Positions 10,512 to 23,400 are shown, counted from the stretch's first letter. The stretch is DNA of 64,000 nt from Begonia masoniana (GCA_022432975.1 CM039502.1:12872954-12936953); one strand, 5' to 3'. Made by a program: numbers and translations. The notes: generated from the sequence alone by a model not told the origin.

Positions 10512-11350
10512 TGTGATGACCCGAATGGAATGTGTACGTATGTGTATGACTGCGGGGCAAACCTTGGGTTGCGGGGTGGATGGATCCCGGACTCGAGTAT
10601 AGGCGAATCCCGGGTCGTAAAGAGGGGGTCGTCACAATCCCACATCGTTTGGGGAAGTATATGGAAATGAAACATGTGTAAAGAGACCCTCCCAACATAG
10701 CAAGACGCGTTTTGGAGCACAATTGGCAACGGATCCCATAAGAACTCCGAAGTTAAAAGTGCTTCGGCGAGAGCAATTCCAGGTTGGGTGACCTTCCGGG
10801 AAGTTCTCGCCAAACAAAGCCGTGAGGGGAGGATATTGGACTACGGCCCAATCCCCAGAGCGGACAATATCTTGCTGGGATATGAGGTCGTTACAAATGG
10901 TATCAGAGCCTGTACCCAACCGGAAATGTGGCCAACGGGGACGTTGGGCCCCCGAGGGGGGGTGATTGTGATGACCCGAATGGAATGTGTACGTATGTGT
11001 ACGACTGCGGGGCAAATCTTGGGTTGCGGGGTGGATGGATCCCGGACTCGAGTATAGGCAAATCCCGGGTCGTAAAGAGGGGGTCGTCACAATCCCACAT
11101 CGCTTGGGGAAGTATATGGAAATGAAACATATGTAAAGAGACCCTCCCAACATAGCAAGACGCGTTTTGGAGCACAATTGACAACGGATCCCATAAGAAC
11201 TCCGAAGTTAAAAGTACTTCGGCGAGAGCAATTCTAGGTTGGGTGACCTTCCGGGAAGTTCTCGCCAAACAAAGCCTTGAGGGGAGGATATTGGGCTACG
11301 GCCCAATCCCCAGAGCGGACAATATCTTGCTGGGATATGGGGTCGTTACA
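10512..11350 (+). mobile_element. Cassandra-type TRIM retrotransposon (copy A)
   Basis: Two direct LTRs of 384 bp (10512-10895 and 10967-11350), nearly identical, start TGTGATGACCC and end GGTCGTTACA. The 71-bp interior holds a PBS, TGGTATCAGAGCC (10898-10910), and a polypurine tract GAGGGGGGG (~10954-10962), with no coding sequence. A perfect 5-bp target duplication ATACC sits at 10507-10511 and 11351-11355. Each LTR carries a 5S rRNA-derived segment, which defines Cassandra among terminal-repeat retrotransposons in miniature. It has no proteins, so it must be mobilised in trans by an autonomous LTR element. It lies inside the last exon region of the MULE transposase. Confidence 0.95.
10697..10810 (+). 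ncRNA. 5S rRNA-derived segment in Cassandra LTR
   Basis: The stretch contains the 5S rRNA landmarks GGATCCCAT.AGAACTCCG, then AGTTAAAAGTGCTTCGGCGAGAG (box A region at ~10751-10762) and AGGTTGGGTGACC (box C, 10781-10793), with degenerate flanks. Plant 5S reads AGTTAAGCGTGCTTGGGCGAGAG and AGGATGGGTGACC at these points. The internal pol III promoter elements are thus recognisable but mutated. Equivalent segments lie in LTR2 (~11152-11265), in copy B (two copies, near 18.82-18.93 and 19.27-19.38 kb) and in the solo LTR (44003-44118, minus). Whether any is transcribed cannot be told from sequence. Confidence 0.8.
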
Positions 11351-12351
11351 ATACCGCAGGGTGGAGTTCCTCTTACTAATTCTCAAGCTTGACGGCTCTT
11401 TGGCATCTCGCACTCTTATCTTCTTCGGCCTACCAGGTTGGCACTTTATTTTAGGAGGGAGGATTTCATGCAGCCCTTCTACGGGCGGCCACATTAGTTG
11501 GCCGCTAATGTGACAAATATAGTGAGTACATCTGCAGGTATTTTGCCCTATCATAGCATGCATGCACGTAATTTTCCGGCGCTCCTCTCATCTAGTACAT
11601 GCAAAGAATGGAATGGACACATGGGATTTCGTAAGCTCCCACCTTGTACAGTTGCACGCACACAAATTCATGTCAACAATGAATAGTTTGTATCCGTTGC
11701 TGACCTGAAATCATGCAGCTCCCGCAAACGTTGTACTCCAATTTTCAGATGCATTCGTTGGCTTATCAAGCTTTTTCCTTATCTGGGAACACAAGATGTC
11801 GGTTGATCGGGCCACCTTCTCAAATTTCTTCACGATGCAAGTCATTAAGCGCTTTCAGATCATCTCAAACACGGTCAGAATCGGTTTGTCCCCGACTGAA
11901 AAAAGAAGTGCATTGAATGACTTGCACAAATTATTCAATCCCAGATCGCACTTGAGATTCGAAAAGAAGGCATAACTAGCCCAATATTTAGGCTCTTCTG
12001 CTCGAAGCCATGTGTGGGCCTCCGGACTAAACTGATATAATTTCCACATTTCATGCTCAAAATGGGCCTCGGTGGGTGCCCCAACCATATTCCACATCGC
12101 ATCTCTGTATGCTCTGCCCCTAAAATATTTTTTGAAATTCGCATACATATGCCGGAGGCAGAAGCGATGTTCAACATGTTCGAATTGTTCTCGAACAGCT
12201 TTCTGCAACCCCTGATATTTGCATGAAAAACGGCGTCAATAAAATAATATTACTACCACAACGCTCCAAAATTTGAAATAAAATATAAAAATGCATTATA
12301 CCTTTTGTCGATCTGAAACAAGTGTCCAACCGTGACCCGATTCAGTATTTA

Positions 12352-15290
12352 TGTAACACCCGGGAAATTCTTACAACGCGCGTAGCCTTAGATAAGTTAT
12401 GTTAAGTAGTAAATTAGAATGAAAATGTGGAAGAGGAATTTGAGAGAAAACAAAATGATAAGGTAATTGTTTAATAAATAGTTGTTTAAATTAATTTAAA
12501 AGAAAAGTGAATAAATTTGGTTAAACTAATGGATTAATTACTTGGTGTTCGGATATTCTAAATGGAGAACTTAAGCTGGGTACGGGGTGAGGGTCAATTT
12601 ACGAAAATTTATAATTAAGAACGGGATTTAACGGAATTTTCGGAAGGGCAAAATGGTAAATGTCATGTTATTAGTTTTAATAGGAATTGTTATAAGTATT
12701 ATATTATTATTATTATTATTAATTTTAAATTAAAACAACTGAATGGCGATCGACGCCATTCAGTTCTTCGTGGCCGAGAGCGAGCAGGGGAGAACTGGGA
12801 GGGCAACGATCGACGGAGCGCGACGATCACCGGTGATTTCCGACCCTCTCCGACCAGGCGCTGGCGACGAGCAAGGTCCAGCCCGTCTCCGCGCGCAACC
12901 CGACTGGTAAGCTCGGCTTTCACTCTTTTTCAGTTCGGTTTGAGGCCGTGAGTGACGAGCCGGATTTGGCTCCGATCACCTGCCGTTTTTTGTCACCTCC
13001 GGCGTGGGTTTGCCGACCCTTGGACCGGCTTTGGTCGCCTGGCCGTGATGATCCCGTTTTGGGCGAAAAACAGCAGGCTCTGTTTTAGGGCATTTCGGTT
13101 TTGGTGTGTATAGCTCGGGATTTTGGTTAGATTATTCAAATTGAGGGTATTTGTGGTTGATTAGTGAGAAATTGAGTGAGAATTGATGGAAAATCAACAA
13201 GGGGGATTTTCCAGGTAAAGGGGCAGTTCGGGTTTTCTGATGTTTGACCTAGCTAGAGTTATTTGTTTTAAAATTCCTTTTGACAGGTTAAAATAGGTTA
13301 TTAGAGGAGTACGTGGCCGTTGGAATCGTTCGATTCTGATATTCGACGCGAAAGTTATGCACGTTTGAAGTTCGGGTCAGTTTTTACCGAACCCAAATTA
13401 GTGGCCCGTTTAGTTAGGTTTTAGTTGAATTAGGTTAGAAATAGTAGTTTGAGAGTAATGGGTGAATGTTAGCTTGATTTAACGAAGTGTGAATATTTGT
13501 CGTAGGTAGAGCCGTAGGTGGACAGGTAACCGAGTATCCTCAGCGAGCTAGGACGACAGGTAAGTAGTGGGTAATGTTCTTTCGCCTTCGGGACTACACC
13601 ATAGAACGGTAGGTTTTATTTGTTATTGCTTTTCTTTGTGTAGTGTTGTGTTATTGTTGTGCTTAGCGTTGAGTTGTGGTGTGTGTGGTGTGGCATTGCA
13701 TTCCTTTGAAGCATGCAGCATGATGTAGAGCACGTTAGATACGCATAGCTGCACGGTTGTCGTTGTGTGTTTGTCAGGTTGTCGTTGTATGTTTGTCGTT
13801 GTGTGTTTGTCGGGTTGTCGTTGTATGTTTGTCGTTGAGTAGTCGTTGTGTGTTTGTTGTTGTGAGGGTTGTGTTGAGTCAGTTTGTTGAGTTGCATTGT
13901 TGGTCATGGTAGTTGGTTAAAGAGTAAGGCACTTCGGTGCGGGCAATGTGTAAGGCACTTCGGTGCGGGCAATGTGTAAGGCACTTCAGTGCGGGCAATG
14001 AGTAAGGCATCATTTCGGGTGCGGGCAACTGTTATGTTTGTCGTGGTGTGTTTGTCGTTGAGTAGTCGTTGTGTGTTTGTTGTTGTGAGGGTTGTGTTGA
14101 GTCAGTTTGTTGAGTTGCATTGTTGGTCATGGTAGTCGGTTAAAGAGTAAGGCACTTCGGTGCGGGCAAAGAGTAAGGCACTTCGGTGCGGGCAATGAGT
14201 AAGGCATCCTTTCGGGTGCGAGCAACTGTTTGGTCATGTTGTCGTGTTGTAATGAGCCGGGTTGTTGAGTTGCATTGTGGTTTTGTGTTGCATTGTTTAG
14301 CATGGAAGTCAGTTAAAGAGTAAGGCACCTTTGGGTGCGGGCAACTATGAGTCGAGTTGTTGAGTTGCATTGTGGTTTTGTGTTGCATTGTTTAGCATGG
14401 TAGTCAGTTAAAGAGTAAGACACCTTTGGGTGCGGGCAACCATGAGTCGAGTCGTTGTGTTGCATTGCGGTATTGTGTTGCATTGTTTGGCTGTATTGTG
14501 ATGTTGTGCATAGTGCTTGGTTTTTAAACTGTATTTGTTATCCCCTACTTGCTAAGCTTAAGCTTACGTGTGTGTGTGTTCTGTGGTGTAGGTGACGACA
14601 GGAGTACAGGTTAGAGCTACGAGGAAAGCTAGGATTGGGACACAGTCGATGATGTACGCGGTATGCCGGTGCGGGCAATTGTCGGGGCGTCTCGACCATG
14701 GTTTTCGGAAAGACGTGGGTGGAACCGTACTTTTGGGGTCGTGTATAATTTACAATTATTTTGGTGGTTTGTAACGTTGTCTTTTTGGATGATGTTGTTT
14801 TTAGAGTTATTGCATTGCATAGCTATTTGTAGTTGGTGTATATAATCATAGCTAAGGGTGATACGTCGCCCTATATTGTGGACTTTCTTCATTTAGGGAT
14901 GCTAGAATTTTAGTTTTCCTCTTTAATGCTATTTGGAGATTTCGTAGGTTGGTTAGATGGTTAGGAATATTCTAGATTTGTTGGGAATGTATTTAATTGC
15001 AGGTACCTAGCATTTTGGAGGCGCCATTTACAGGCGTTGCTTTGCCAAAATTTTCAGAAAGGACGCCGTGGTGCTTAATGGTTAGGAGTAAGGGAATTAG
15101 TGAGTCTAGGCAGCTAGGTATGACGTAAGAGAGTTGCTAGGTATGATGTAAGAGAGTTTTGAGAGATTTAGTTTTAAATTCAGCCGTGTCAATTTAGTTT
15201 TATGTTTTGGGGTTTAAGAAAATTATGTTTTAACGCGGGTCTGGTTAGCAAAGTAGCCCACCGAGCCAGGGTGGGTTCGGGGGCGTTACA
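12352..15290 (+). repeat. 5' LTR (2939 bp) of LARD-like element, copy A
   Basis: Near-identical along its length to the LTR at 25951-28946; the differences I saw are mostly single substitutions and repeat-number changes, which suggests a fairly recent insertion. It contains 'aactgaatggcgatcgacgccattcagtt' (12737-12765), a perfect hairpin, and a GC-richer block with open frames of no recognisable product. Confidence 0.9.
13922..14440. repeat. Minisatellite 'gtaaggcacttcggtgcgggcaat' in LTR
   Basis: A ~23-24-bp unit recurs in clusters, separated by 'gttgtgttgagtcagtttgttgagttgcattg' spacers. Clusters recur at 22037-22820 and 27490-28110 in the other LTR copies with different repeat numbers. 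The spacing makes a higher-order repeat of roughly 150-240 bp. Confidence 0.85.
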
Positions 15291-17581
15291 AGATGGTATC
15301 AGAGCAAAATGGTCGATTCGTTCAAAAGATTACCCGACAATGTCGGCCGCCATGCAACGTGCTTCGCCGACTGTAAGTATTTTTTTACTTTTAGTTAGTT
15401 TATATCTAAGATCCGATTGGTTTAATCCCTATTTGTTTGGTTTAACCCTGTTTGTTTTGTGATTATAGTGGACTAGAAAATCCCGAGTGTACTGAGACAA
15501 TCTTGGTGAATCCCTTAAGCCAATTCATAGACGTAGTAAATTGTTAGTTAGAATAATTAGGATGAGAGTAAGTCTGATACCCGAGGAATGTGAGAAAAAG
15601 GGTAGGGTCGATCCGAGTTAAAATGAATTGCTAACCTAGGTAGACGTGATAGTCGTTAGGAAAAGTATGAGTTATATCTTAGTGTTACAGGAATGTGAAC
15701 TTGTTGGGTTGAATGAAAGGCGATATGCATTAACATAACTAGCCTAGGTGTTTGTAAGAATAATACGCCTAGGATTGTTACCGTTAAGGATAAGATTAGA
15801 ATAGATAGACATTTGACCCTAGTTAGCAAACCTTTGGGAGTAATAGAAAGTATTAGGATAAGATGAACTCGATAGAAGTTTGAAATTGAGATTGAAATTA
15901 TTGGGAGACACCTTAGACCGTCGTAATGCCATTACTATGAAATTATGAGGCACGTGAATGGTTGAGTGTGAGAGTACGTGATTAGAAGGATTAGAAATTG
16001 AGGAGATTAGTAAATTCTAATGGAGAATAGTGAATAGGAAGACACGAAGGGCGTAAATATCATTTCGGGTGTCGAATGTAAAGTCGAGAAAGAGTTAGTT
16101 TAGACTTAAGAATTTGAGTGTTTGGTAATGACTGAAATTAGAAGTTAGACCAATTGAGCATAGTGACTGTAAGGACGAAGATTCCGAATATACTTTGAGG
16201 AAGAGTTGATAGGTTTAAGAGATGAGAGCTTTGAGTGAGTATGAGGGTTGTGTTAAAATAAATAATGAAATGTCATGCTTGTTCGAGGTATAAATTGTCT
16301 TGATTGGCTGATAAAAGATAGAAGTGATAAAAGATAGAAGTGATTAGTCAGGAAGTGAGATGGTAGAGTAGAAAGGAAGTTAAAGCTTATGGATTTTGGG
16401 TAAGATGTTTATGTACTGAGTTTTTAGTGTTGCGGTATTACTGTATTTTAGGAGATATGAGGTTAAGATAGTATGTATGTGTTGATTAACTTGGGATTAG
16501 AAAAGTAACTAAGTGAACGTAGTTAGAGGAAAAGTTAGAATGGGAATTAAGTTGGAACAGTTGAAAGTATAAGTGTTACTTGAGTTAATTGAAGTTAATA
16601 GCAGTATAAAGACTCTAGCTCTAGGGTACAGAGTTAGGAAAACTAAAACTTTGGGGAAATATAGAGAAGTGTAGTGAAGACAATGATTGTTGAGATTATT
16701 GAGCATTGGAGTGTATAGTTTAGAATGACCCAACTTAGAGTCATAGAGAGTTGACATAAAAACTTGAATAAAAACTTAGTTAGTACGTCGAGTGCATATT
16801 TAGGTAGTGAGCGATAGTAAGAGCGAAGGGAAGTTTGAATTGAAAACTTAGGGTACGAAGTTTACTCACTAAGTTTTTTTAGTGTTATATAGTTGAGGAA
16901 GGTTGAGAGTTGAAATTAAAGTGGTGGTACACCGTTTAGAATATTGGGTGAATAGTGAGAACGAATTAGTTTAGACTTAAGAATTTGAAAGTGTTTGGTG
17001 ATGACTATAGTCAAAGTTGGACAAATCGTACACCAAGTCATTTTATACTTTGAAGGAATAGGGGGTAGATTGATTTAGATAGTGAGAGTTTGGAGTACGT
17101 GGATGAAATTAGAATGATAAATGAGGTGTCGTGATGGTTTGAGGTAATTAGTTGAGAAATGCTGTAACAATATGGTAACATAGAGGAATTAAAATTTGAG
17201 GTTTAGAGTAAGATATATATATTGTTGAGTTCTTGATGTTACACCATTGGGTAGCTTTGGAAGGTTTGATGAACATTAAATTAGAAAATTAAGTGACTAA
17301 GTGAACTGAGCATGAGGAAAAGCTAGAGTTGAGAACTAAGTTGGAAGATTAATGGTCTAAGTGAGATGATCAAATTAAAGTCTACGGATATAGGAGTATG
17401 TGAGTTATGGAGGGCATAGCTAGGCAATTTAACAACTTTGGAGATGTAAAGAATTTTCATGTTTGATAGATGACTAGATTGTAGTATAGTCTAGATTTCA
17501 GTGGCAAATCAAAAGTTGGATGTAAGTGCAGAATATTAAGGCACGTCAAATTTTGAGGACAAAATTTTGTAAGGAGGTGGA
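15291..17581 (+). other. Non-coding interior of LARD-like element
   Basis: AT-rich and purine-biased on the plus strand, with no gag, protease, RT or integrase motif in any frame. The longest open stretch is under 100 codons and is low complexity. Two internal passages starting 'agtttagacttaagaatttga' (near 16097 and 16967) repeat imperfectly, as do 'aagttagtt..acgtag' passages, suggesting old internal duplication. Confidence 0.75.
15294..15305 (+). other. Primer-binding site of LARD-like element, copy A
   Basis: TGGTATCAGAGC, initiator tRNA-Met type, 3 nt after the LTR end. The same site lies at about 23650-23661 in copy B. Confidence 0.9.
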
Positions 17582-17683
17582 TGTAACACCCGGGAAATTC
17601 TTAACAACGGGCGTAGTCTTAGATAGGTGATGTTAAGTATCAATTAGCAATGAAAATGTGGAAGAGGAATTTCGAAGAAATAT

Positions 17684-18254
17684 TGATTTTAAGTCACAGG
17701 TCCATGAGGTCGGGCGGGTAAGCAGACGAATCTCCTGTAAGGGGCATTGATTATGGAAGGTCTCGTGATCGTTGGGATTCAGCTACCTACCGGTTGGCGA
17801 GCAGAGAACAGTCAAAAAAGAAAGGGTCACCGACGTATTTACACCTCCATTTGAGAAATGGGTTTCATGGAACGAGGCGCTAGCTCGGTGCTGAACGAGC
17901 GATTAGAAGGCACCACCTCTCAGGCATTGTCGATGCAGGAGACCACATCGCCGCCGTTGGCCCCTCATTCAGGAGGAGATGAGTCTAGAGGAATGGAGAA
18001 CGGGCATAGTTGCAGCAGATGTATCAGCATGCAGTAGACGCACCAGCAGCAGATGCACAGAGCGCAACCAACACCAAATGAAATGTTTTTTCAAATGTAA
18101 GCAGAAGCACACAGCAGCAGGTACTTGAGGTACCACCAAGCCAGCACCACAACAAAAGCAGACCACATCGATCTCCTCATAGACAGAGTCGCTGGACTGA
18201 TGCGAGAGTCCAGAATTGGATGGCGACGATTGATGACCCACCCCGGCGTAGTTT
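17684..18254 (+). pseudogene. MULE plus-strand gene, C-terminal part (copy B)
   Basis: Matches 9598-10131 with many small indels, including the Gln-rich repeat and the terminal 'gatgacccaccccggcgtag'. No usable reading frame remains. Confidence 0.75.
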
Positions 18255-18489
18255 CATGTATTAATTAATTACATTTCATTTCATGATAAATAATTACAAT
18301 TTCACACCTTCAAAAATAACAATTTTCCAGAACTAAAATACATCATTACATTTTATCACCTCAAAATCAAAATTAAATAAATGGTACGTAAAAAAAATTA
18401 AATTACTAATTAAAGAATAAATAAATAAAAGATATGACTCGTTTCAACGTCAAAAAAAAAAATTCAACAATTCCTGCCACAGCCGGCTC

Positions 18490-20474
18490 AGCGTGTCGAA
18501 GATTCCTACGTCCCATCAATGTGTGGAAGCCCATAAATGTGACTTGCATAGCTACTCCTGAAGTTGATCCCCAGTTAGGATAAGTGCGAGTATTATGCCC
18601 CTGCTGTCGATATATACGATACCTAGTGATGACCCGAATGGAATGTGTACGTATGTGTATGACTGCGGGGCAAACCTTGGGTTGCGGGGTGGTGGATGGA
18701 TCCGGACCTCGAGTATAGGCGAATCCCGGGTCGTAAAGAGGGGGTCGTCACAATCCCACATCGGTTTGGGGGAAGTATATGGAAATGAAACATGTGTAAA
18801 GAGGACTCCTCCCACATAGCAAGACGCGTTTTGGAGCACAATTGGCAACGGATCCCATAAGAACTCCGAAGTTAAAAGTGCTTCGGCGAGAGCAATTCCA
18901 GGTTTGGGTGACCTTCCGGGAAGTTCTCGCCAAACAAAGCCGTGAGGGGAGGATATGGACTACGGCCCAATCCCCAGAGCGGACAATATCTTGCTGGGAT
19001 ATGAGGTCGTTACAAATGGTATCAGAGCCTGTACCCAACCGGAAATGTGGCCAACGGGGACGTTGGCCCCCGAGGGGGGGTGATTGTGATGACCCGAATG
19101 GAATGTGTACGTATGTGTACGACTGCGGGGCAAATCTTGTGTTGCGGGTTGGATGGATCCCGGACTCGAGTATAGGCAAATCCCGGGTCGTAAAGAGGGG
19201 GTCGTCACAATCCCACATCGCTTGGGGAAGTATATGGAAATGAAACATATGTAAAGAGACCCTCCCACATAGCAAGACGCGTTTTGGAGCACAATTGACA
19301 ACGGATCCCATAAGAACTCCGAAGTTAAAAGTACTTCGGCGAGAGCAATTCTAGGTTGGGTGACCTTCCGGGAAGTTCTCAGCCAAACAAAGCCTTGAGG
19401 GAGGTATTGGGCTACGGCCCAATCCCCAGAGCGGACAATATCTTGCTGGGATATGGGGTCGTTACAATACCGCAGGGTGGAGTTCCTCTTACTAATTCTC
19501 AAGCTTGACGGCTCTTTGGCATCTCGCACTCTATCTTCTCTTCTTCGGCCTACCAGGTTGGCACTTTATTTTAGGAGGAGGATTTCATGCAAGCCCTCTA
19601 CGGGCGGCCACATTAGTTGGCCGCTAATGTGACAAATATAGTGAGTACATCTGCAGGTATTTTGCCCTATCATAGCATGCATGCACGTAATTTTCCGGCG
19701 CTCCTCTCATCTAGTACATGCAAAGAATGGAATGGACACATGGGATTTCGTAAGCTCCCACCTTGTACAGTTGCACGCACACAAATTCATGTCAACAATG
19801 AATAGTTTGTATCCGTTGCTGACCTGAAATCATGCAGCTCCCGCAAACGTTGTACTCCAATTTTCAGATGCATTCGTTGGCTTATCACGCTTTTTTCCTT
19901 ATCTGGGAACACAAGATGTCGGTTGATCGGGCCACCTTCTCAAATTTCTTCACGATGCAAGTCATTAAGCGCTTTCAGATCATCTCAAACACGGTCAGAA
20001 TCGGTTTGTCCCCGACTGAAAAAAGAGTGCATTGAATGACTTGCACAAATTATTCAATCCCAGATCGCACTTGAGATTCGAAAAGAAGGCATAACTAGCC
20101 CAATATTTAGGCTCTTCTGCTCGAAGCCATGTGTGGGCCTCCGGACTAAACTGATATAATTTCCACATTTCATGCTCAAAATGGGCCTCGGTGGGTGCCC
20201 CCAACCATATTCCACATCGCATCTCTGTATGCTCTGCCCCTAAAATATTTTTTGAATTCGCATACATATGCCGGAGGCAGAAGCGATGTTCAACATGTTC
20301 GAATTGGTTCTCGAACAGCTTTCTGCAACCCCTGATATTTGCATGAAAAACGGCGTCAATAAAATAATATTACTACCACAACGCTCCAAAAATTTGAAAT
20401 AAAAATATAAAAATGCATTATACCTTTTGTCGATCTGAAAACAAGTGTCCAACCGTGACCCGATTCAGTATTTA
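18490..20474 (-). pseudogene. MuDR transposase C-terminal half (copy B)
   Basis: Same blocks as copy A (KYWASYAFFSNLKCDLGLNNLCKSFNALFF and HMYAN-like segments). Extra frameshifts break the exon that is open in copy A, for example at the junction of WNMVG and APTEAHF near 20200 and at FKKYF near 20255. Cassandra copy B interrupts it. Confidence 0.78.
18624..19466 (+). mobile_element. Cassandra TRIM (copy B)
   Basis: LTR1 18624-19014 and LTR2 19085-19466, with PBS, polypurine tract and ATACC target duplicates (18619-18623, 19467-19471) at the same positions as copy A. It was therefore duplicated with its surroundings, not inserted independently. LTR1 has an extra A in its first bases (TAGTGATG) and other one-base changes absent from LTR2. 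Confidence 0.9.
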
Positions 20475-23400
20475 TGTAACACCCGGGAAATTCTTACAAC
20501 GCGCGTAGCCTTAGATAAGTTATGTTAGTAGTAAATTAGAATGAAAATGTGGAAGAGGAATTTGAGAGAAAAACAAAATGATAAGGTAATTGTTTAATAA
20601 TAGTTGTTTTAAATTAATTTACAAGAAAAGTGAATAAATTTGGTTAAACTAATGGATTAATTACTTGGTGTTCGGATATATCTAAATGGAGAACTTAAGC
20701 TGGGTACGGGGTGAGGGTCAATTTACGAAAATTATAATTAAGAACGGGATTTAACGGAATTTTCGGAAGGGCAAAATGGTAAATGTCATGTTATTAGTTT
20801 TATAATGGAATTGTTATAAGTATTATATTATTATTATTATTATTAATTTTAAATTAAAACAACTGAATGGCGATCGACGCCATTCAGTTCTTCGTGGCCG
20901 AGAGCGAGCAGGGGAGAACTGGGAGGGCAACGATCGACGGAGCGCGACGATCACCGGTGATTTCCGACCCTCTCCGACCAGGCGCTGGCGACGAGCAAGG
21001 TCCAGCCCGTCTCCGCGCGCAAACCCGACTGGTAAGCTCGGCTTTCACTCTTTTTCAGTTCGGTTTGAGGCCGTGAGTGACGAGCCGGATTTGGCTCCGA
21101 TCACCTGCCGTTTTTTGTCCCTCCGGCGTGGGTTTGCGACCCTTGGACCGCTTTGGTCGCCTGGCCGTGATGATCCCGTTTTGGGGCGAAAAACAGCAGG
21201 CTCTGTTTTAGGGGCATTTCGGTTTTGGTGTGTATAGCTCGGGATTTTGGTTAGATTATTCAAATTGAGGGTATTTGTGGTTGATTAGTGAGAAATTGAG
21301 TGAGAATTGATGGAAAGCAACAAGGGGGATTTTCCAGGTAAGGGGCAGTTCGGGTTTTCTGATGTTTGACCTAGCTAGAGTTATTGTTTTAAAATTCCTT
21401 TTGACAGGTCAAATAGGTTATTAGAGGAGTACGTGGCCGTTGGAATCGTTCGATTCTGATATTCGACGCGAAAGTTATGCACGTTTGAAGTTTGGGTCAG
21501 TTTTTACCGAACCCAAATTAGTGGCCCGTTTAGTTAGGTTTTAGTTGAAATTAGTTAGAAATAGTAGTTGAGAGTAATGGTGAATGTTAGCTTGATTTAA
21601 CGAAGTGTGAATATTTGTCGTAGGTAGGAGCCGTAGGTGGACAGGTAACCGAGTATCCTCAGCGAGCTAGGACGACAGGTAAGTAGTGGGTAATGTTTTT
21701 CTTTCGCCTTCGGGACTACACCATAGAACGGTAGGTTTTATTTGTTATGGCTTTTCTTTGTGTAGTGTTGTTTTATTGTTGTGCTTAGCGTGATTGGGTG
21801 TGTGTGGTGTGGCATTGCATTCCTTGAAGCAGGCATTCATGATGTTAGCACGTTTAATACGCATATCTGCAGCGGTTGTCGTTGTTTGTTTGTCAGGTTG
21901 TCGTTGTAGGTTTTGTCTTGTGGTGTTTGTCCCGGGTTGTCCCGTTGTAATCTTTTGTCGTTGAGTATCGTTGTGTGTTTGTTGTTGTGAGGGTTGTGTT
22001 GAGTCAGTTTGTTGAGTTGCATTGTTGGTCATGGTAGTTGGTTAAAGAGTAAGGCACTTCGGTGCGGGCAATGTGTAAGGCACTTCGGTGCGGGCAATGG
22101 TGTAAAGGCACGTCATGCGTGCAATGAGTAAGGCATCATTGGGTGCGGGCCAACTGTTATGTTGTCGTGGTGTGTTGTGTGTCGTTGAGTATCGTTGTGT
22201 GTTTGTTGTTGTGAGGGTTGTGTTGAGTCAGTTTGTTGAGTTGCATTGTTGGTCATGGTAGTTGGTTAAAGAGTAAGGCACTTCGGTGCGGCAATGTGTA
22301 AGGCACTTCGGTGCGGGCAATGTGTAAGTCCATCTTCATTGCGGCAATGGTAAGGCATCATTTTCAGGTGATTGCAGTGCAACTGTTATGTTGTCGTGGT
22401 GTGTTTGTCGTTGAGTATCGTTGTGTGTTTGTTGTTGTGAGGGTTGTGTTGAGTCAGTTTGTTGAGTTGCATTGTTGGTCATGGTAGTTGGTTAAAGAGT
22501 AAGGCACTTCGGTGCGGGCAATGTGTAAGGCACTTCGGTGCGGGCAATGAGTAGAAGGCCTCCTTAATCGGGGGCGAGCAACACTGTTTGGGGTCATGTT
22601 GTCAGGTTGTAATGAGACGTGTTGTTGATTGTGCATTGTGTTTGTTGTGTTGCATTGTTAGGGCAGGAAGTCAGTTAAGAGTAAGCCTTTGGGTGCGGGC
22701 ACTATGAGTCAGTTGTTGAGTTTGCATTTGTGTTTTGTGTTGGCATTGTTTAGGCATGGTAGTCTTAAAAGTAAGACATACCTTTGTGCGGGCAACCATG
22801 AGTCGAAGTCGTTGTGTTGCATTGCGGTATTGTGTTGCATTGTTTGGCTGTATTGTGATGTTGTGCATAGTGCTTGGTTTTTAAACTGTATTTGTTATCC
22901 CCTACTTGCATAAGCTTAAGCTTACGTGTGTGTGTGTTCTGTGGTGTAGGTGACGACAGGAGTACAGGTTAGAGCTACGAGGAAAGCTAGGATTGGACAC
23001 AGTCGATGATGTACGCGGTATGCCGGTGCGGGCAATTGTCGGGGCGTCTCGACCATGGTTTTCGGAAAGACGTGGGTGGAACCGTACTTTTGGGGTCGTG
23101 TATAATTTACAATTATTTGGTGGTTTGTAACGTTGTCTTTTTGGATGATGTTGTTTTTAGAGTTATTGCATTGCATAGCTATTTGTAGTTGGTGTATATA
23201 ATCATAGCTAAGGGTGATACGTCGCCCTATATTGTGGACTTTCTTCATTTAGGGATGCTAGAATTTAGTTTTCCTCTTTAATGCTATTTGGAGATTTCGT
23301 AGGTTGGTTAGATGGTTAGGAATATTCTAGATTGTGTTGGGAATGTATTTAATTGCAGGTACCTAGCATTTTGGAGGCGCCATTTACAGGCGTTTGCTTT

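Larger units (their letters stand above)
10393..12351 (-). pseudogene. MuDR transposase, C-terminal half (copy A), split by Cassandra
   Basis: Reading down from 12351: 'NTESGHGWTLVSDRQK' (12351-12303) contains the SDRQK motif carrying the second catalytic Asp of MULE transposases. An apparent ~100-nt intron (GT...CAG) follows, then 'KAVREQFEHVEHRFCLRHMYANFKKYF' with the conserved C-x2-H, then WNMVGAPTEAHF and CDLGLNNLCKSFNALL, ending about 11855. A later exon-like block at ~11555-11351 reads GQLMWPPVEGLHEILPPKIKCQPGRPKK. Beyond the Cassandra insertion (10512-11350) the frame resumes with QQGHNTRTYPNW, a degenerate C-terminal zinc knuckle (GHNxRTC with Cys replaced by Tyr). Family assignment follows these motifs. 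It is broken by insertions and small lesions. Confidence 0.82.
12352..17683 (+). mobile_element. Long-LTR, coding-free (LARD-like) retrotransposon, copy A, 3' LTR cut short
   Basis: The 5' LTR is 12352-15290 (2939 bp; TGTAACACCCGG...GGGGGCGTTACA). A PBS TGGTATCAGAGC follows at 15294-15305. The 2.29-kb interior (15291-17581) has no long open frame on either strand. Just before the second LTR the text 'ttttgaggacaaaatttt.taaggaggtgga' is the 3' end motif and polypurine tract seen in Tekay/Del-type chromoviruses, so the element probably derives from that group. The 3' LTR starts at 17582 but after ~100 bp switches to MULE sequence at ~17684. The left target duplicate is ATTTA (12347-12351). Its partner is found only at 28947-28951, after the 3' LTR of the second copy. 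Confidence 0.88.

Noticed and set aside
10697..11265. Genuine 5S rRNA genes
   Set aside because: The 5S-like segments sit at the same place in each LTR, have mutated box A/IE regions and no 5S spacer or array; they are Cassandra LTR parts.
10788..11268. Open frames of 65-180 codons on both strands of Cassandra
   Set aside because: The same text recurs in every LTR copy in both strands; TRIMs are non-coding and no domain is recognisable.
13616..13907. Thr/Asn/Gln-rich open frames on the minus strand of the LTRs (also near 21.8, 22.5 and 27.8 kb)
   Set aside because: They are translations of GT-rich minisatellite DNA and change with repeat number.
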